A stretch of DNA of 64,000 nucleotides from Rhabdornis inornatus (GCA_013397075.1 VWZS01008822.1:310001-374000), one strand, 5' to 3'; positions 38,309 to 49,816 are shown, numbered from the stretch's first letter. Notes: a model not told the origin generated them from the sequence alone. Numbers and translations: made by a program.

Positions 38309-38617
38309 AGCCCCATGAAGTTTGCTTGTTGGTAAACTTCCCCTAGCTTCTTTGGCTTGTTCGTTCATTTCTGGCTCAGTGGAAGGTTTCCCAATCTTAT
38401 TTTTCACCTCTTCAATATTATTGCCACCCAATTTCCTTATGAGAATCTGCATAAGGTATGGCAAAAGCCTTTCTAAGCTGAGATGTAAGTCAACAATATC
38501 TTGCTTTTATCTGCAAAGCCTGAAACTGTTTCAGCAGGAAATTAAATGAGTTTAACACCATTTCCCCTGGACAAATCAGCAGCAGTTACACACCTATTTT
38601 CCCCCTTTTTTCTATCA

Positions 38618-38790
38618 CTTTATTTTTTTGTTTGTTTGTTTTTGTTTTTGTTTTGTTTGGTTGTTGTTGTTGTTGTCTATGGGGTTTTTTTCTGTTTTGG
38701 GTTTGCGTTTTGGGGTTTTTTTGTTGGTAGGTTGGTGTTTTCCGTGTTTTTTGGTGGGGGGTTGTTGGTGTGGGGGTGTTTTTGGTGTTG
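38618..38790 (+). repeat. G/T-rich low-complexity tract
   Basis: Starts as GTTT/GTTTT repeats, then GTT triplets near 38660-38674, then T runs alternating with GGG to GGGGGG blocks up to the CTTTT array. The + strand has almost no A. Several closely spaced G runs could form G-quadruplexes in DNA or RNA. The frame through it (from 38546 or 38628) is an artefact of composition. Confidence 0.85.
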
Positions 38791-38795
38791 TTTTT

Positions 38796-38940
38796 CTTTT
38801 CTTTTCTTTTCTTTTCTTTTCTTTTCTTTTCTTTTCTTTTCTTTTCTTTTCTTTTCTTTTCTTTTCTTTTCTTTTCTTTTCTTTTCTTTTCTTTTCTTTT
38901 CTTTTCTTTTCTTTTCTTTTCTTTTCTTTTCTTTTCTTTT
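38796..38940. repeat. Pentanucleotide microsatellite (CTTTT)29
   Basis: Exactly 145 bases made of 29 uninterrupted CTTTT units, with no substitutions in the assembled sequence. All pyrimidine is on one strand and all purine on the other, so the tract can in principle adopt triplex (H-DNA) structure. A perfect array this long should be highly polymorphic and prone to assembly collapse. Translation gives a repeating FLFFS peptide that should not be annotated as a protein. Confidence 0.98.
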
Positions 38941-38944
38941 GTAT

Positions 38945-40480
38945 AGAGAACTAGTAGCTGACTGGTTGTTGCTGTAGCTGAACTGCCAGCTCTGTCGTCC
39001 CTGAGATCATCTTGGCTCTGCTCCTTTCAAACAAGTTGCACTATATTTTGAACAACTTCTGGTATTTCTCATATTCTTCAAAAGATCTTAATATCTCAGA
39101 TTTAACTAGACAGGACTTAAAGGGCTAAGGACACCAAATAAATAATAAGTTAAAATTCCCAAAATGGAAGGTTGAAGCCTTAATCTGGCAGCAAAAATGG
39201 ATCTCAAAAAAAGAGACAGAAGACCCTTTCTTTACTGACATGAGATTCGTTCTCAGGTAATTTTTGAGGTCATTGGCACTGTTTCTGATATAGCTGCTTT
39301 GAGGACAAAGTTTCTGTGCAGGTTTGGTTATAAAGGATTTTGGGAAAGTTGGAAATGGAGGCTAGGTCAAAGAACTGTCCTTGACTGTATTTTCTTGTCT
39401 AAAAGACATGTCTGAACTACACTCGGTGTAGAGAAAATCTATAAATGAAGAATTTATAAAACAAGGGGTCAGTGGGTTTTCTTAATCTAGAGCTAAGAAT
39501 AATCAGGGCTGCAGCCAAGATGCCTAGAGATACAGGTGACAGTAATTAGTTTCATGCTGTTTTTAAAAGATAAAGTTTTAGATGTAATCATCAACAGCTC
39601 ACAAGACAACAGAGGATGGGTTCAAATAATATACATAGAGAAAGAAGGTACATCAGGTCAGGACTGTGTTACTCAGTTTTCCTTTTGCCTGGTACTTATT
39701 AACGAAATATGTAGAACAATATGTCCGAATTTGATGAAAAGTTTGTTTTACTTATTGTGCAAGGAACATACGCTTTCGTGATGGAAACAGCAAAAACTTC
39801 AGGGCAAGTTTTAGGTGTAAGGCTTGATATTGCTCACTCCCCCCAGACTTTTAAAAGCCCTGTTTAGTAAAGACCCAGACTGCTCCCTTCTCAGCTGACT
39901 GATGATGTTTAACCTGGGAGGTGCCCATCTGGTTGTAAAGTTGTAGGTAGGTGGTTATGAAGTTATTTGGTTTGCAGATTCACCTCCCTGCTTCACATAT
40001 GCCTTTAATCTGCTCCCCAGAGTGGTGTGTCACAGCACCAGCTCTGACACAGCCTTGGGGGACTGCAGTAGGAAAGTAGGATTTGGAGGATGAAGGAAGG
40101 AAAGAGTCTTGTTTCCTCTCACCACTAGAGCAACACAGAAAAGATGGAGAAGGCAGCACAGCACACCCTGTGTTTCAGAATGACCATCTGGAGTAAATGA
40201 GGAAGCAATTTCAAGCTGGGATTTCTGTGTCATGGTGAAATCATGTCTTCCAACCTGCTCCTGGGAAATCTCTGTCCAAGGCACAGCAGAGTGAGGAGGA
40301 AGGTAGCTCAGTACCAGCCAGGAATGGAAACTATTCTCACAAGGTATTCAGAAACAGGAGGTGAGAGAGGTTAAAAAAGGCAGGCACAAGCTGGGATCAT
40401 AAGGCTGCTCCTTTTCTGAGTGAATATCAAGCACCCTGACTGTGGGCTTTGGCAAGGCAGTAGTTTATTCAGGTTCACTT
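38945..40480. other. Non-coding stretch
   Basis: No gene is recognised. Frames reach 84 codons with no motif. Unique-looking sequence between the microsatellite and the CR1 tip. Confidence 0.5.
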
Positions 40481-40485
40481 CAGGC

Positions 40486-40535
40486 TCATGGAATCACAGA
40501 ATCATTAAGATTGGAAAAGATCCCTAAGACTGTAA
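40486..40535 (-). mobile_element. CR1 LINE 3' tip
   Basis: CTCATGGAATCACAGAATCA followed by TTAAGATTGGAAAAGATCCC is the reverse complement of a CR1 3' end (GGTCTTTTCCAACCT, AATGATTCTGTGATTC). Only about 50 bases are recognisable. The rest is either truncated, as is usual for CR1, or too diverged to see. Confidence 0.75.
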
Positions 40536-41664
40536 CCTTAATTACTCAGCAGGATGAAAGAGACAGCAATACCTAAAGAAATGATATGTAAGCTGTACAT
40601 ACTTAAGAAGGCTTACTGCATCTATGTAATATCCATAGTGTGCAACCTTTTTCTTGGTTAATGGAAGAAAAATTCTGTTTCCAAGAGAAACCAGGCAAAA
40701 ACTTTTCTGTTTGTGCAGAAAAAGGTAATTTCCTTTATGCTGTATGCAGACCAGAGTTTCAAAGGCAATAGATACTTGATAGGAAATTGGTAGCACGTAT
40801 CAGCCCTGTACCATGTGTAGGGACTGTTATGTGTCCCAAAAGAGGATTCCCAGTATCCAGTAGGCTGGACAGGGTATGCTTTCAGGAGCCACTGAGTTTC
40901 AGGCTTAGCTGAGTAACTGCTCTGCACAAATACGTAGCTGAGACGTCTTTCCTAGAAGTAACCCCATGAGCTTAAGGGAGTGCATCTCAATTAATGAACA
41001 AACGAAGTTCCAGGAGCACAGGAATTACCCTCATGTTTCTTTGGCATTTTCATTACCTTAGGCAGCACAGTAAAGAGGAAGCTGAAGGTCACTGATGAGA
41101 CAGGAAGATTCAATCTGAAACAGTTCCTTTTGTCACTCTGAAACTAAGGCATTTTCTCTTTTCTGGATCATAAATATTCCCACATTTTAAATAAAAATCT
41201 CCATTATATGTCATTGACGCTTAGCTTATTTTACACAAAATGTGTGAGAGAATAACATTTTGTCTGGTTCCATGGGTCTTTTCAGGATACTTTCTTTTTT
41301 CAGCTAGATGTTCTGAAATCCTTTCAATAGCTTCCTAAATTACCCTTTACTACTGCTGACAAAAATACCACTACAGAAAACAAGGAACAGCACAATATTG
41401 AGAAAAGAAATACAAAACATACAAACAAGCAACAGGGAAAAGAGTCATGACCTTTTTATTTATACCAGGCAAACTTTATGATACATGTTATATGTACTCT
41501 ATTTTATCAGTGTCTCTGGGACAACTGCCAATACACTAGCATTAATAGAGAAAGCAAAGACTACTCCTTGAACATTATCGTGATAGCAAGTTTTCCATTT
41601 AGCAAGATATACATAAAATGGTAAATCCTGAACAGTGAGATTTTGCCTGAATAACTGGTAAGTT

Positions 41665-41705
41665 AAGGGCCTGATTCATCACTGCATTACTCTTATTTTA
41701 CAGAA
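41665..41705 (+). mobile_element. Possible ancient amniote repeat fragment
   Basis: GGGCCTGATTCATCACTGCA followed by TTACTCTTATTTTACAG resembles an old amniote repeat that I remember as GGCCTGATTC, CACTGCATTACTCCAGTTTTACAC. It is common in turtle and crocodile DNA and survives as scraps in birds. I am not certain of the family name. Confidence 0.28.
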
Positions 41706-42033
41706 TACCTCTGCCAAACTCAACATATTTCTACAAGCATACACCCCAGAGAAACATGTTGGTGAGTCAAGAGACTGAGACTGACACAATCAATAATTTT
41801 TTTTAGTGTTTTTTTCTTAGTCATTTAATGTCTTTCCAGATTGTTTTTCTGCCTCAAGGAAATAGTAATTTAAGTTCTGATTCTTCCCAGAACATGTGTT
41901 GCTTCCACAAATACTCAATGCAATAAAAGCATGGCAAGGAACCATACAATAAATACAGGAGGCATGTATAAAATAGATGCACAGCAGTCAGGTCACCTTG
42001 CCCGGTAATGGGCATGAAGACTAAGCAGGAAGT

Positions 42034-42064
42034 GCCTGACCCAAACCCCAGTGAAATCAGTGAG
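42034..42064 (+). mobile_element. Possible ancient amniote repeat fragment
   Basis: GCCTGACCCAAACCCCAGTG followed by AAATCAGTGAG resembles the old amniote motif CCTGATCCAAAGCCCATTGA, AGTCAATGG. Short and diverged. It is weak alone but lies between two other such scraps. Confidence 0.22.
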
Positions 42065-42974
42065 TTGCAGAGCACAGAGAGACTCAATTCTTCTGCTGAG
42101 TTTAGAGGCTGGTACTTTAAAATCACCATGATCACATTTACATATAGAGTCTCAGCTCTGCCCCCTCTGCTGTGTGACATTCAAAGGCTTGGCAGAGAAA
42201 TGCTGCCAGTCAACTCAGGAAGGTGTCAGGCTGTTTCAGCCTAAGACAACGGCCATTTAAAAGTTCTGGCCAGCATGAAAGGAAATGGAGAGACACTGTA
42301 TTAGAAAGAAATAAAAGCAGCAAACTTAGCATCTGGTAAAAATGATACAGTGCAAGACTCATTGCGTTTTGCTGACAATGGTAGACTGGTGTATGTTGAC
42401 ACTCCCCTTGACTTCCCCAGAGAGCACAGTCCAGCACAGTCCAGCTTTCCTCACCATGCTCTGGCAGCCCCATGGACTAACTGGAGACTTCAACAGGGAT
42501 TCCAGGTATTGAACAATGCTTAAGTATCTAAACATACAAGGAATGCTTCTGGCACTGAACCACAGGTTTCTGGACTCCTTCAAAATGTCCTGGGATACCT
42601 GAGACACCTTTCTTGACCAGACAGACATGACATAAAAGAGAATCTGGGAGAGCTGCACACTCTGTGACAGTGTTGGAGGCCTGTCAGGGTGCCTGAGGTG
42701 TTCTGCATGTCACTGGGTACATATGTTTGATGGGTACACTCTGTCTAAAAGTATGGCAGGGAAACAATTTTCCCATATAGTACATGGATGGCGGTCATCC
42801 TGCTGCCTCAGGTTTCAGGGAGGCTATGCCAGGAGTTTCCTATCACTTTCAGTTGAGTATGGACAGGTTTAGAGCCATAATTTTGATAGCTGGAATATAT
42901 GAGACTCTGATCCTTCATACTGCAAGAGTGAGCCTTTCTTGTGAAATAACTGGATCGGCTTACATGATGATTTT

Positions 42975-44095
42975 CATAGAGCCATGGAGTTATAGAATAC
43001 CATGTCGGAAAGGACCTCAGGGAGCATCTGGTACAACCTTTCTTTGGAGATGTACAGTCTAGAAAATATAGGCCAGCACCCCATCCAGAGAAATCTTAAC
43101 AGTGTCCACCCCTTCCCTGAGGAGGTTAGTCCAACAGCTAATTATTCTTATTGTGAAATATCTTCCTCATGTCCAGTCAGAATCTCCCCAGGAATAACTT
43201 GCACCCATTCCCCTTTGTGTTTTCCATGTGACTGCTTGCAAAAAGGGAGTATCCAATTTCTTTGTAGTCACCTTTTAAATACAGTAACAGTATTTAAACA
43301 CTGATAAGGTCTCCCCTAAGCCTCAAGGATGGAGAGACATGGTTTTCTCGTTATTTCCTTCCATGGAAAGCTTCCCAGTCCTTTGATCATCATTGTGGCA
43401 CTTCTCTGGACCTTCCCCAGTCTGTCCACAACTTTTCTGCATAGCAGGGACTACAACTGAACACAGTATTCCAGGTGTGGCCTGACAAGCACTGAGTAGA
43501 GTGGGATGATTTCTTTCTCTCTGCTGGTGCCCTTGTTGATGCAGCTCAGCATCCCATTGGCTTTCTTTGCCACAGCAGCACATGTTCACTCATACTGAGC
43601 TTGCTGTCCACTGGGACCCCAGCTCTTCAGCCAGGCAGATCCCAGTCTGTGCTGCACTCCTGGATTCTATTTTCCCATGTGCAGACATTGCATTTGTCCT
43701 TGCAGAACTTCATAAGGTCTTTGTTAGCCCACTCTCACAGCCTATCCAGCTCTTCCTGCAGGATGGCTCTCCCTTCTCAAGTGTCCACTCCCCCACCCAG
43801 TTTGGCATCACTGGCAAACTCCATCAGGGTGGATTGATCCCATCACCCAGATCACTCATGAAGCCATTAAACAGTGTTGGGCCCCATATCAATCCTTGGG
43901 GACCCTGTTGGTGGCAGTGTCCAGTTTAAACAGGATTTACCACCACCCTCTGGGTGCAGCCAGGCAGTCGGTGCCCACCCACTGCACAGACCCCTTGTCT
44001 CCACCCTAATGCATCAGTTTCTCTGGGAGGAGCCTGTGGGAAACTACATGGAACACCTTGGAGAATGCTTGGATTTTTGTGGTGAATAATCTAGT
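42975..44095 (-). mobile_element. CR1 LINE, 3' part of ORF2 plus 3' UTR, inactive
   Basis: A CR1 copy of about 1.1 kb on the minus strand. Its 3' end is at 42975 (CATAGAGCCATGGAG, TATAGAATACCATG: the octamer tail and tip in complement). Minus-strand translation shows broken pieces of ORF2 in order. These are the VSHSILLEKL-like part of the reverse-transcriptase palm near 44030, and the catalytic box near 43801-43822 read as FASDAKLG where active copies have FADDTKLG. Next come a VDSKLSMSEH stretch near 43600, the region matching YSALVRPHLEYCVQ near 43460-43500, and RLRGDLIS near 43310. The frame is broken by stops and indels. Both the missing catalytic Asp and the 5' truncation make it dead. 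Upstream ORF2, ORF1 and 5' UTR are absent. Confidence 0.93.
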
Positions 44096-44099
44096 AAAG

Positions 44100-44925
44100 A
44101 CAATCTAAGTAACCTAGGCAGTTTTCCAATCCTGAATTAAGCCACTTAACTCAGATTAATTGAGACGGAAAACAGGTAATGGGTTTTATTTCAATTTTAT
44201 AGTTCTCTGGAGGCAGATGGTTCAGCCAGTATATGAAGTGCCAAGTGTGCTGCTAACTAAACCTTTAAGTGAATTCTATGGTGGGATTAGAAAATCTCAA
44301 AGGACAAATGTCACAGAAATACACTGTGAAAGAGAAAGCACCTCTAGAATACTTGACATGGGAGAGGTTTTGAAGAACAGATGAGAGAAACACCTAGCAG
44401 AGAGCACAAAGAAATAATTGATCCCACCATGAACTGGTTAGAAAGATTCTATGGCATTTTACAGACTTTCTCTTACTTGATTAATTCCCATGAGAGCCTT
44501 CAATATACCATGACATTCTTCATAACCTTACAATTTCTTCGTCCTGTGACCTCTACACAAACCATTATGTTCACTTTTCTTTCCTGCTTTCAGTGGGTTT
44601 CTTCTCCTTTTAAAGTACCAGACAGTAATATCTGTAAATAACATAAAGAAACACCTTAGATCAAACTATCAAGTAATTAAAGCTGTTTCAGTGGATTTTA
44701 TTTCTTGTTATTGCTGGGATTTTTTAACTAAGAGTGAAAAATAAATAATACACTCTGGACGGAAATTAGTGGTTTTATTTAGTGAGGTGAACAAACACAA
44801 AGGGACATGCATTCAAAATATCTTATAATTAAGGATATGTAAGATGAAAATCCAAGTTATTTCACTTGACAGTGTGCTTCAACCCTTGTCTTTCTGCTGT
44901 TGAGAATGGCATGGAATGTGAACTG
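44100..44925. other. Non-coding flank of the CR1
   Basis: No gene is recognised. The sequence turns AT-rich after the CR1 5' boundary. The exact boundary cannot be fixed by eye, because no target-site duplication is obvious and CR1 often makes none. Confidence 0.5.
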
Positions 44926-44930
44926 CCTCT

Positions 44931-44992
44931 GGCTCCAATTCTAATCTCACTTGTGCTAATGTAAATCCAAAATAACCACTCTGAAGCCAGTT
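44931..44992 (+). mobile_element. Ancient amniote repeat fragment
   Basis: GGCTCCAATTCTAATCTCAC, TTGTGCTAATGTAAATCCAA and AATAACCACTCTGAAGCCAG follow in order an old amniote repeat. I remember that repeat as CCAATTCTG-TCTCACTTACACTGGTGTAAATCC, then AATAACTCCACTGAAGTCAATG. The match covers about 60 bases with the landmarks in the right order and spacing. I cannot name the family with certainty. The copy is old and inactive. Confidence 0.4.
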
Positions 44993-44999
44993 TAAAATG

Positions 45000-45585
45000 C
45001 TGTAATTGAGGGAAGGATTAAAGCTTTAAGAGCATTTTAAAAAATAGGGATTTAGGTACCTGGTCTCTGAAATATCAATTTAAATCAGATTAAAATTTGA
45101 CAGAGGAATTTATCCTGCTGTCAGTTACATGTTACTGTGACCTCAGTAGCATTCGGTGCCTGGGTATTTCAAAGATAAAAGCTCAGTTTCACGTCATAGA
45201 ATTTTTCACCTGCTGATGCAAGTGTTAACAGAATGGAGTTTGGCCCTTGCCTGACATCAGAAATATACTTTCATTTTTGGTTAAGTCTCTTAAACTACGA
45301 AGTTACAATCAATGCATGTACTTGCATTTTCTCTCTTACTGATACTGGGAATCTTTGAACATCTGTTTCATATTTTCAAGGAAAACTCAGCATCTTAGCA
45401 TTTTTTTCTTGGCTGTTTTTTGAATGAACATACATTTCCTATGCTTTTCCTTTTTGTCTCTCCTTGTTGACCATGCAGAGATGTTCAGTCAGTAGAGGCA
45501 GTGGGATTATTCACTGTGAATGAATTATCAGATAAAGTCATCTTTGTCCTCAATACTTCAGTACAGAATTTACATCTAAAAATAT
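45000..45585. other. Non-coding stretch, nothing recognised
   Basis: AT-rich unique sequence without frames of note, repeats or RNA genes that I can see. Confidence 0.55.
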
Positions 45586-45589
45586 TTCA

Positions 45590-45870
45590 TTATTTCTAAA
45601 TATTCTTAATAGTTTACATGTGTTTAATTCAGTGAAGAACATTTTTTAAATGCTTCCATTAGACCACAAATTACTTATTATTTTCAGTATGCCACGGTCA
45701 CCTAGCATCATTTCTTCTCCCTAATTAGATGATTATATTATTTGAATCAGAAATTAAAAGAAGGCAGATAGGGATCCATAATAATTAGCATGTAAAACTT
45801 TCTTGATAAATTTCAGCTCTGGCACAAGAACACTCTTATTAACCACTTTCATATTAAATTACCTTTCTGT
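45590..45870. promoter_or_regulatory. AT-rich block, candidate conserved non-coding element
   Basis: Long AT-rich, CpG-free sequence with repeated homeodomain-type cores (CTAATTAGATGATTATATTA, ATAATAATTAGCATG) and no long frames. Vertebrate conserved non-coding elements often look like this. Composition alone cannot prove it, and no alignment was possible. Confidence 0.2.
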
Positions 45871-45874
45871 TTTC

Positions 45875-48685
45875 ACTGCAGAATATTTGAATCATGTGAA
45901 GTCTGAAATGCTTCTTTGCACAGAGAGGTTGGTACATGGTTAATCTGCTTTGTGTGGTCAATCAACTTTTGGATCTGATGAGGGTGACTGATTGTGGCTG
46001 CCAAGGGGCCTGGGGTGACTAACCCAGGGGACTGAAGTGATGGGGTGCAGCAGATGCCTCTGCTGACATGGGGACCATGGGACAGATCTCTGGTGAGCAG
46101 AGTCACTGTGCTGGAGTCAGAGGGGAGCTGTGGCAGAGGTTCGGAGAGCTGAATATAAATGTCTGAGTGACTGAAAGGCATCTCAGACCTCCCTCTATGG
46201 GACACGATGTGCCGATTTTCTTGTAAATGTGAGTCAAACAGAAACACCTAAAATGGCACAGGTTGCAAAGTGTGGGCAGCTGAGCTCTAGTCCTCACAGG
46301 CAGTGATACCAGCAGGTGACTCAGCCCACCAGCTACTAAGGACACAATTCAGCTCAATAAATGTTGGGATTCAGCCCAGTTACACACAAGACATTGAGGC
46401 ACATGAGGTGCAGGAACCTTGGGGCATGCACAGCCTTCTGGAACAGGCACTAGGTACTGTGTCCAGTGACAGAGCGTCTAAAACGATGACCTATATATTC
46501 TGTACTGAATCAACTGAATAAATATTTAGATGGCTATTTTAGGATGAACCGAATCATTCCCCAAGCTCTAGTGGTTGTTTTGACTTAAGTACCACTGGCT
46601 GTAACAATGGAGCATATGCAGGTGCCTATGAACATGGTTGTGAAATCTCACCCTGAGTGTCTATATATGTCTTTGTGGACAATGAGTAGGCAAATTCCGA
46701 ATACTCATATTTCTACCTAATTGAAAACTAATTGGAGTGTGACCTGCAGGCAGAAATCAGAAGGGGGACCAGAGGAGAGACAACCTGGGAAATGCAGAAA
46801 CTAGAAGTGGGTATATGTGGTTGGGGAATCGTTGTCTAAAGAAATAGGAAATCTGTAGCCTAAATTAAGCTATAGAATAGCACTGGTGGGCAGAACACCC
46901 AGGAACTAAGAGAAAGGCTCAAAAGTGTTGGATATCAAAGTAGAAAGTGTTAAGATAATAGAGATATGTCCCACTTGTCATCCAAATTGCAACACAGATA
47001 TTGAAAAGTATGCATTGATGAGGAGCAGCAGAAATGAAGAAAAATGTCATGGAGGAGTACTGTAAAAATGCAAGAAATATGACTGAAAGAAATGAAGAGA
47101 AAACATGGGGGAAGAGGAATCTGTTTAAATCAAACTCAGTTCAGAGAAGGACAGCTGAAAAGGTTTCAGCAGAATGTTGCCATGTGTCTGACAACTTCTT
47201 ACATTTAGAAATGTACAGAAATTGCAGTATTATAGGGAGAAATACTGTGGTATAGTACAGTGTAGCAGGATGATCACATTTTTTACAGTTTTGCCTTAGA
47301 CTGTGTGACTCATAATCCTACGTTGTTCCTAGATAATATGAAAATTATTGTTACATTAGCTGGTAATGTTGCTCATAATTTGATTACATTTAATCAGTTT
47401 CTGTAAGTGGATAGGCTAAAGAAAAAAAAGCGCCTCCAAGTAGTTTTCTAAACACATTACTGTTATTATTTCAAAATGGCAAACTTTGATAAATTAAGGG
47501 AAGTAAATGGTGAAGTGGATTGGATTTGCATTGGATTGGTGGTGAACCCAAAGTCATGAGTGCCAGGAAAGCATAAAATTTCCTCAGTCAAGAGAACAAA
47601 ATTTATTTGGACCTTTAATCTCTAGTGATGGAAAGAAACCTGTATGAAAAAACTTCTTAAGGAGAATTGCAGGGTGTGAGGACAGGGCCTCACAAAACAG
47701 CCTTCGAAAATGTTAGAGCTAAGAAGCATTTTTTAATACTTTATTAAAACAGTTTTCTTGTAATACATTCTTCTCAACTTTTAATGTCTTTGTTACCATT
47801 CTGTATGCCTTAAATTAAATAAAAAAGAATAGGAGAATGAAAGGAGGCCATTGCTGAGAAGTGTTCTTGAGAGAGCTCTTAAGCCGTATTTTCCATTTGC
47901 TGTACCACATAACAGGGAGTAAACACAAATAAATGGCACCAGCAAGTAGAGGTAAGGAACCCTGCACAGTGGAAATGACATTTTCCCAAGGCAATATGTA
48001 GCTGCCAGTGTAAGCCTTTTTGTGTCTCTCCCTGGACCCCTTATGTGGTATGGAAGGCTCAGAGAGACAGCAGATGGAATTGAGGGGTGTCTGCTCCTGG
48101 AACTCCTTCCCACAGCAGAAGGATGTCAAGAGCTGGTGGTGAAAACAGTTTGACATTATGTATTTTCTCATCGTTCATGAAGACCTTCACAGAAACAAGT
48201 TTGCAAAAACTCCAGATGTGTGACATGACCTGGGAGGACACCAAAATGTCCAAGTCCAGCACATGTCTTCCCAGGAATCCGCTGGCTTGAGAATGCTGTA
48301 CTGCCCTGTGCCAGTCTATGCTACAGATCCTCCCTGGTCACCACCTCTGTCTGAATGTTGGCCAGGGTTTTTTAATGAGGGAAGGGAAGGAGAGTACAAC
48401 CTTTAGAGGTAGAAGATGAGAAATTCTTATTAGCACTCACAGTCTGCTCTGTGTTTTGAGATATCAGGTTGTCTGGGAAGCCCAGAGGGACAGATGTTCT
48501 CTCCTGCTCTGTATTTGCACAACACTTAGCAGTGAGAATGACTAGCTCCTATTTGGGACATTTGGGAATAAGTCAGTACAAATGAGACTATTAACGCTTC
48601 CTCAGACAAATGCATCATCCCTTTAGTGGTTACTGGAGTCTGAAGTGTGCTTCAGAAGAAAAAGCACCACAAAAATCATTCCCAA
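45875..48685. other. Non-coding stretch
   Basis: Frames up to 124 codons, none with a recognisable motif. Nothing matching LINE, SINE or RNA genes was seen. Confidence 0.5.
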
Positions 48686-48689
48686 AAAA

Positions 48690-48970
48690 GCAAAATACTG
48701 ATTTTGTTTTAAGAAATCTTGAGGGTAATATGTTTCCTTTGCCTAAAGGAAATCTCTCGGCTATAATGTAATTTCTGATCTTATTATGTACTTTCCCCAC
48801 TAATTATTACTATTCCTTCTTAGTCTGGACTTTAATTATAAAATATCAATTACAATTTCTGCATGTTTATTGGATGGAATGGCTATCCGATCCAACAATT
48901 GTCTGGAGTATTACGCTGAATTCAAGCTCAAAGCTCTATCTTTTTAAAAGGAACAAATAATATGAAAACC
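48690..48970. promoter_or_regulatory. AT-rich block, candidate conserved non-coding element
   Basis: CpG-poor AT-rich sequence dense in homeodomain-type cores (CCACTAATTATTACTATTCC, GACTTTAATTATAAAATATC, ATCAATTACAATTTC). A GGAATGGC match to the TEAD-type site GGAATG follows within 60 bases. There are no long frames or repeats. This mix is typical of developmental enhancers, but the reading is inference. Confidence 0.22.
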
Positions 48971-48974
48971 TGCC

Positions 48975-49780
48975 AGTCCCTGACTGACCACAGAAGATAA
49001 TTCCTTCATAGCAGTTTTTATAATAAACTATGAAAATTTACTTCTGGATACAAATTAAAGTGTTTTCCAGAGCAATTCTCCAGGTTTGCTAATTTTTTTT
49101 AATGGTTATTTTTATTGAAGGTATGAAAAACTATTAAAAAAGGTAATTGCATAGCTTTCAGCATGGGAAAAAGATGAGATGGAACATTTTATTACACCGA
49201 TTTGAATGTGTTTGAATCAGCTATTCCATGGCTTCATCAAGTGTAGTTGCTGGCCCTGCTACTGCCGCTGGGCTACACTGTCCAGGAAATGTCTGGATTC
49301 ATATTCTAGGGATGAACGACTCAAAGAGCTCCAGGGCAAGTTTGTATTTTAAACAGCAGTCCAGCTTCATTGTAGAAACACACAGGAGTACAGCACCATT
49401 CACTTCAGAGGTGGTGCTTTTTGCATTTGCATTGACAAGGAATATCATCCTTGCTGGCTGTTTTTTGCAGTGCTTGGGATAAAAGCATTCCATCTCTGGA
49501 CTGCTGGCTGCAGTAAGACTGTTCTTGTAGTAAACCATGTCACACGAATAAGGGTGGCAACGCCTAGTCCTATATTGAATGTGTGGAGGGTTGGAGACCT
49601 CCATGCAAATTTCAGAGCGTCCCCTCTCCTTGCTGAGTCTGTTTTCTGCCACAACACTATTAAGTGTGTTCAATTTTAATTAAATTGCCTGAGCTGGTTT
49701 TGCTGCAGTGTGCTTGATACAGTAAGAAATCTGTTCAGAGTCGGAAAAAACATCGAAGCATTGTCATAGCCGTGCTGGTG
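48975..49780. other. Non-coding stretch
   Basis: AT-rich at first, then mixed composition. A 124-codon minus-strand frame (49299-49673) overlaps frames on the other strand and shows no domain. Confidence 0.5.
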
Positions 49781-49786
49781 ATGGCT

Positions 49787-49816
49787 GGGGGTGGGGATGG
49801 GTGGGGATGGGTGGGG
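49787..49816 (+). repeat. G-quadruplex-type tandem G-rich repeat
   Basis: GGGGG T GGGG AT GGG T GGGG AT GGG T GGGG: six runs of three or more G with one- or two-base loops, made of a GGGATGGGTG-type 10-bp unit repeated about three times. It fits the standard four-run G-quadruplex pattern with very short loops, so folding in DNA or + strand RNA is likely. No promoter or gene end is recognisable next to it. Confidence 0.85.

Noticed and set aside
38546..38977. 143- and 108-codon frames encoding a repeated FLFFS peptide
   Set aside because: They are translations of the CTTTT microsatellite and the G/T-rich tract.
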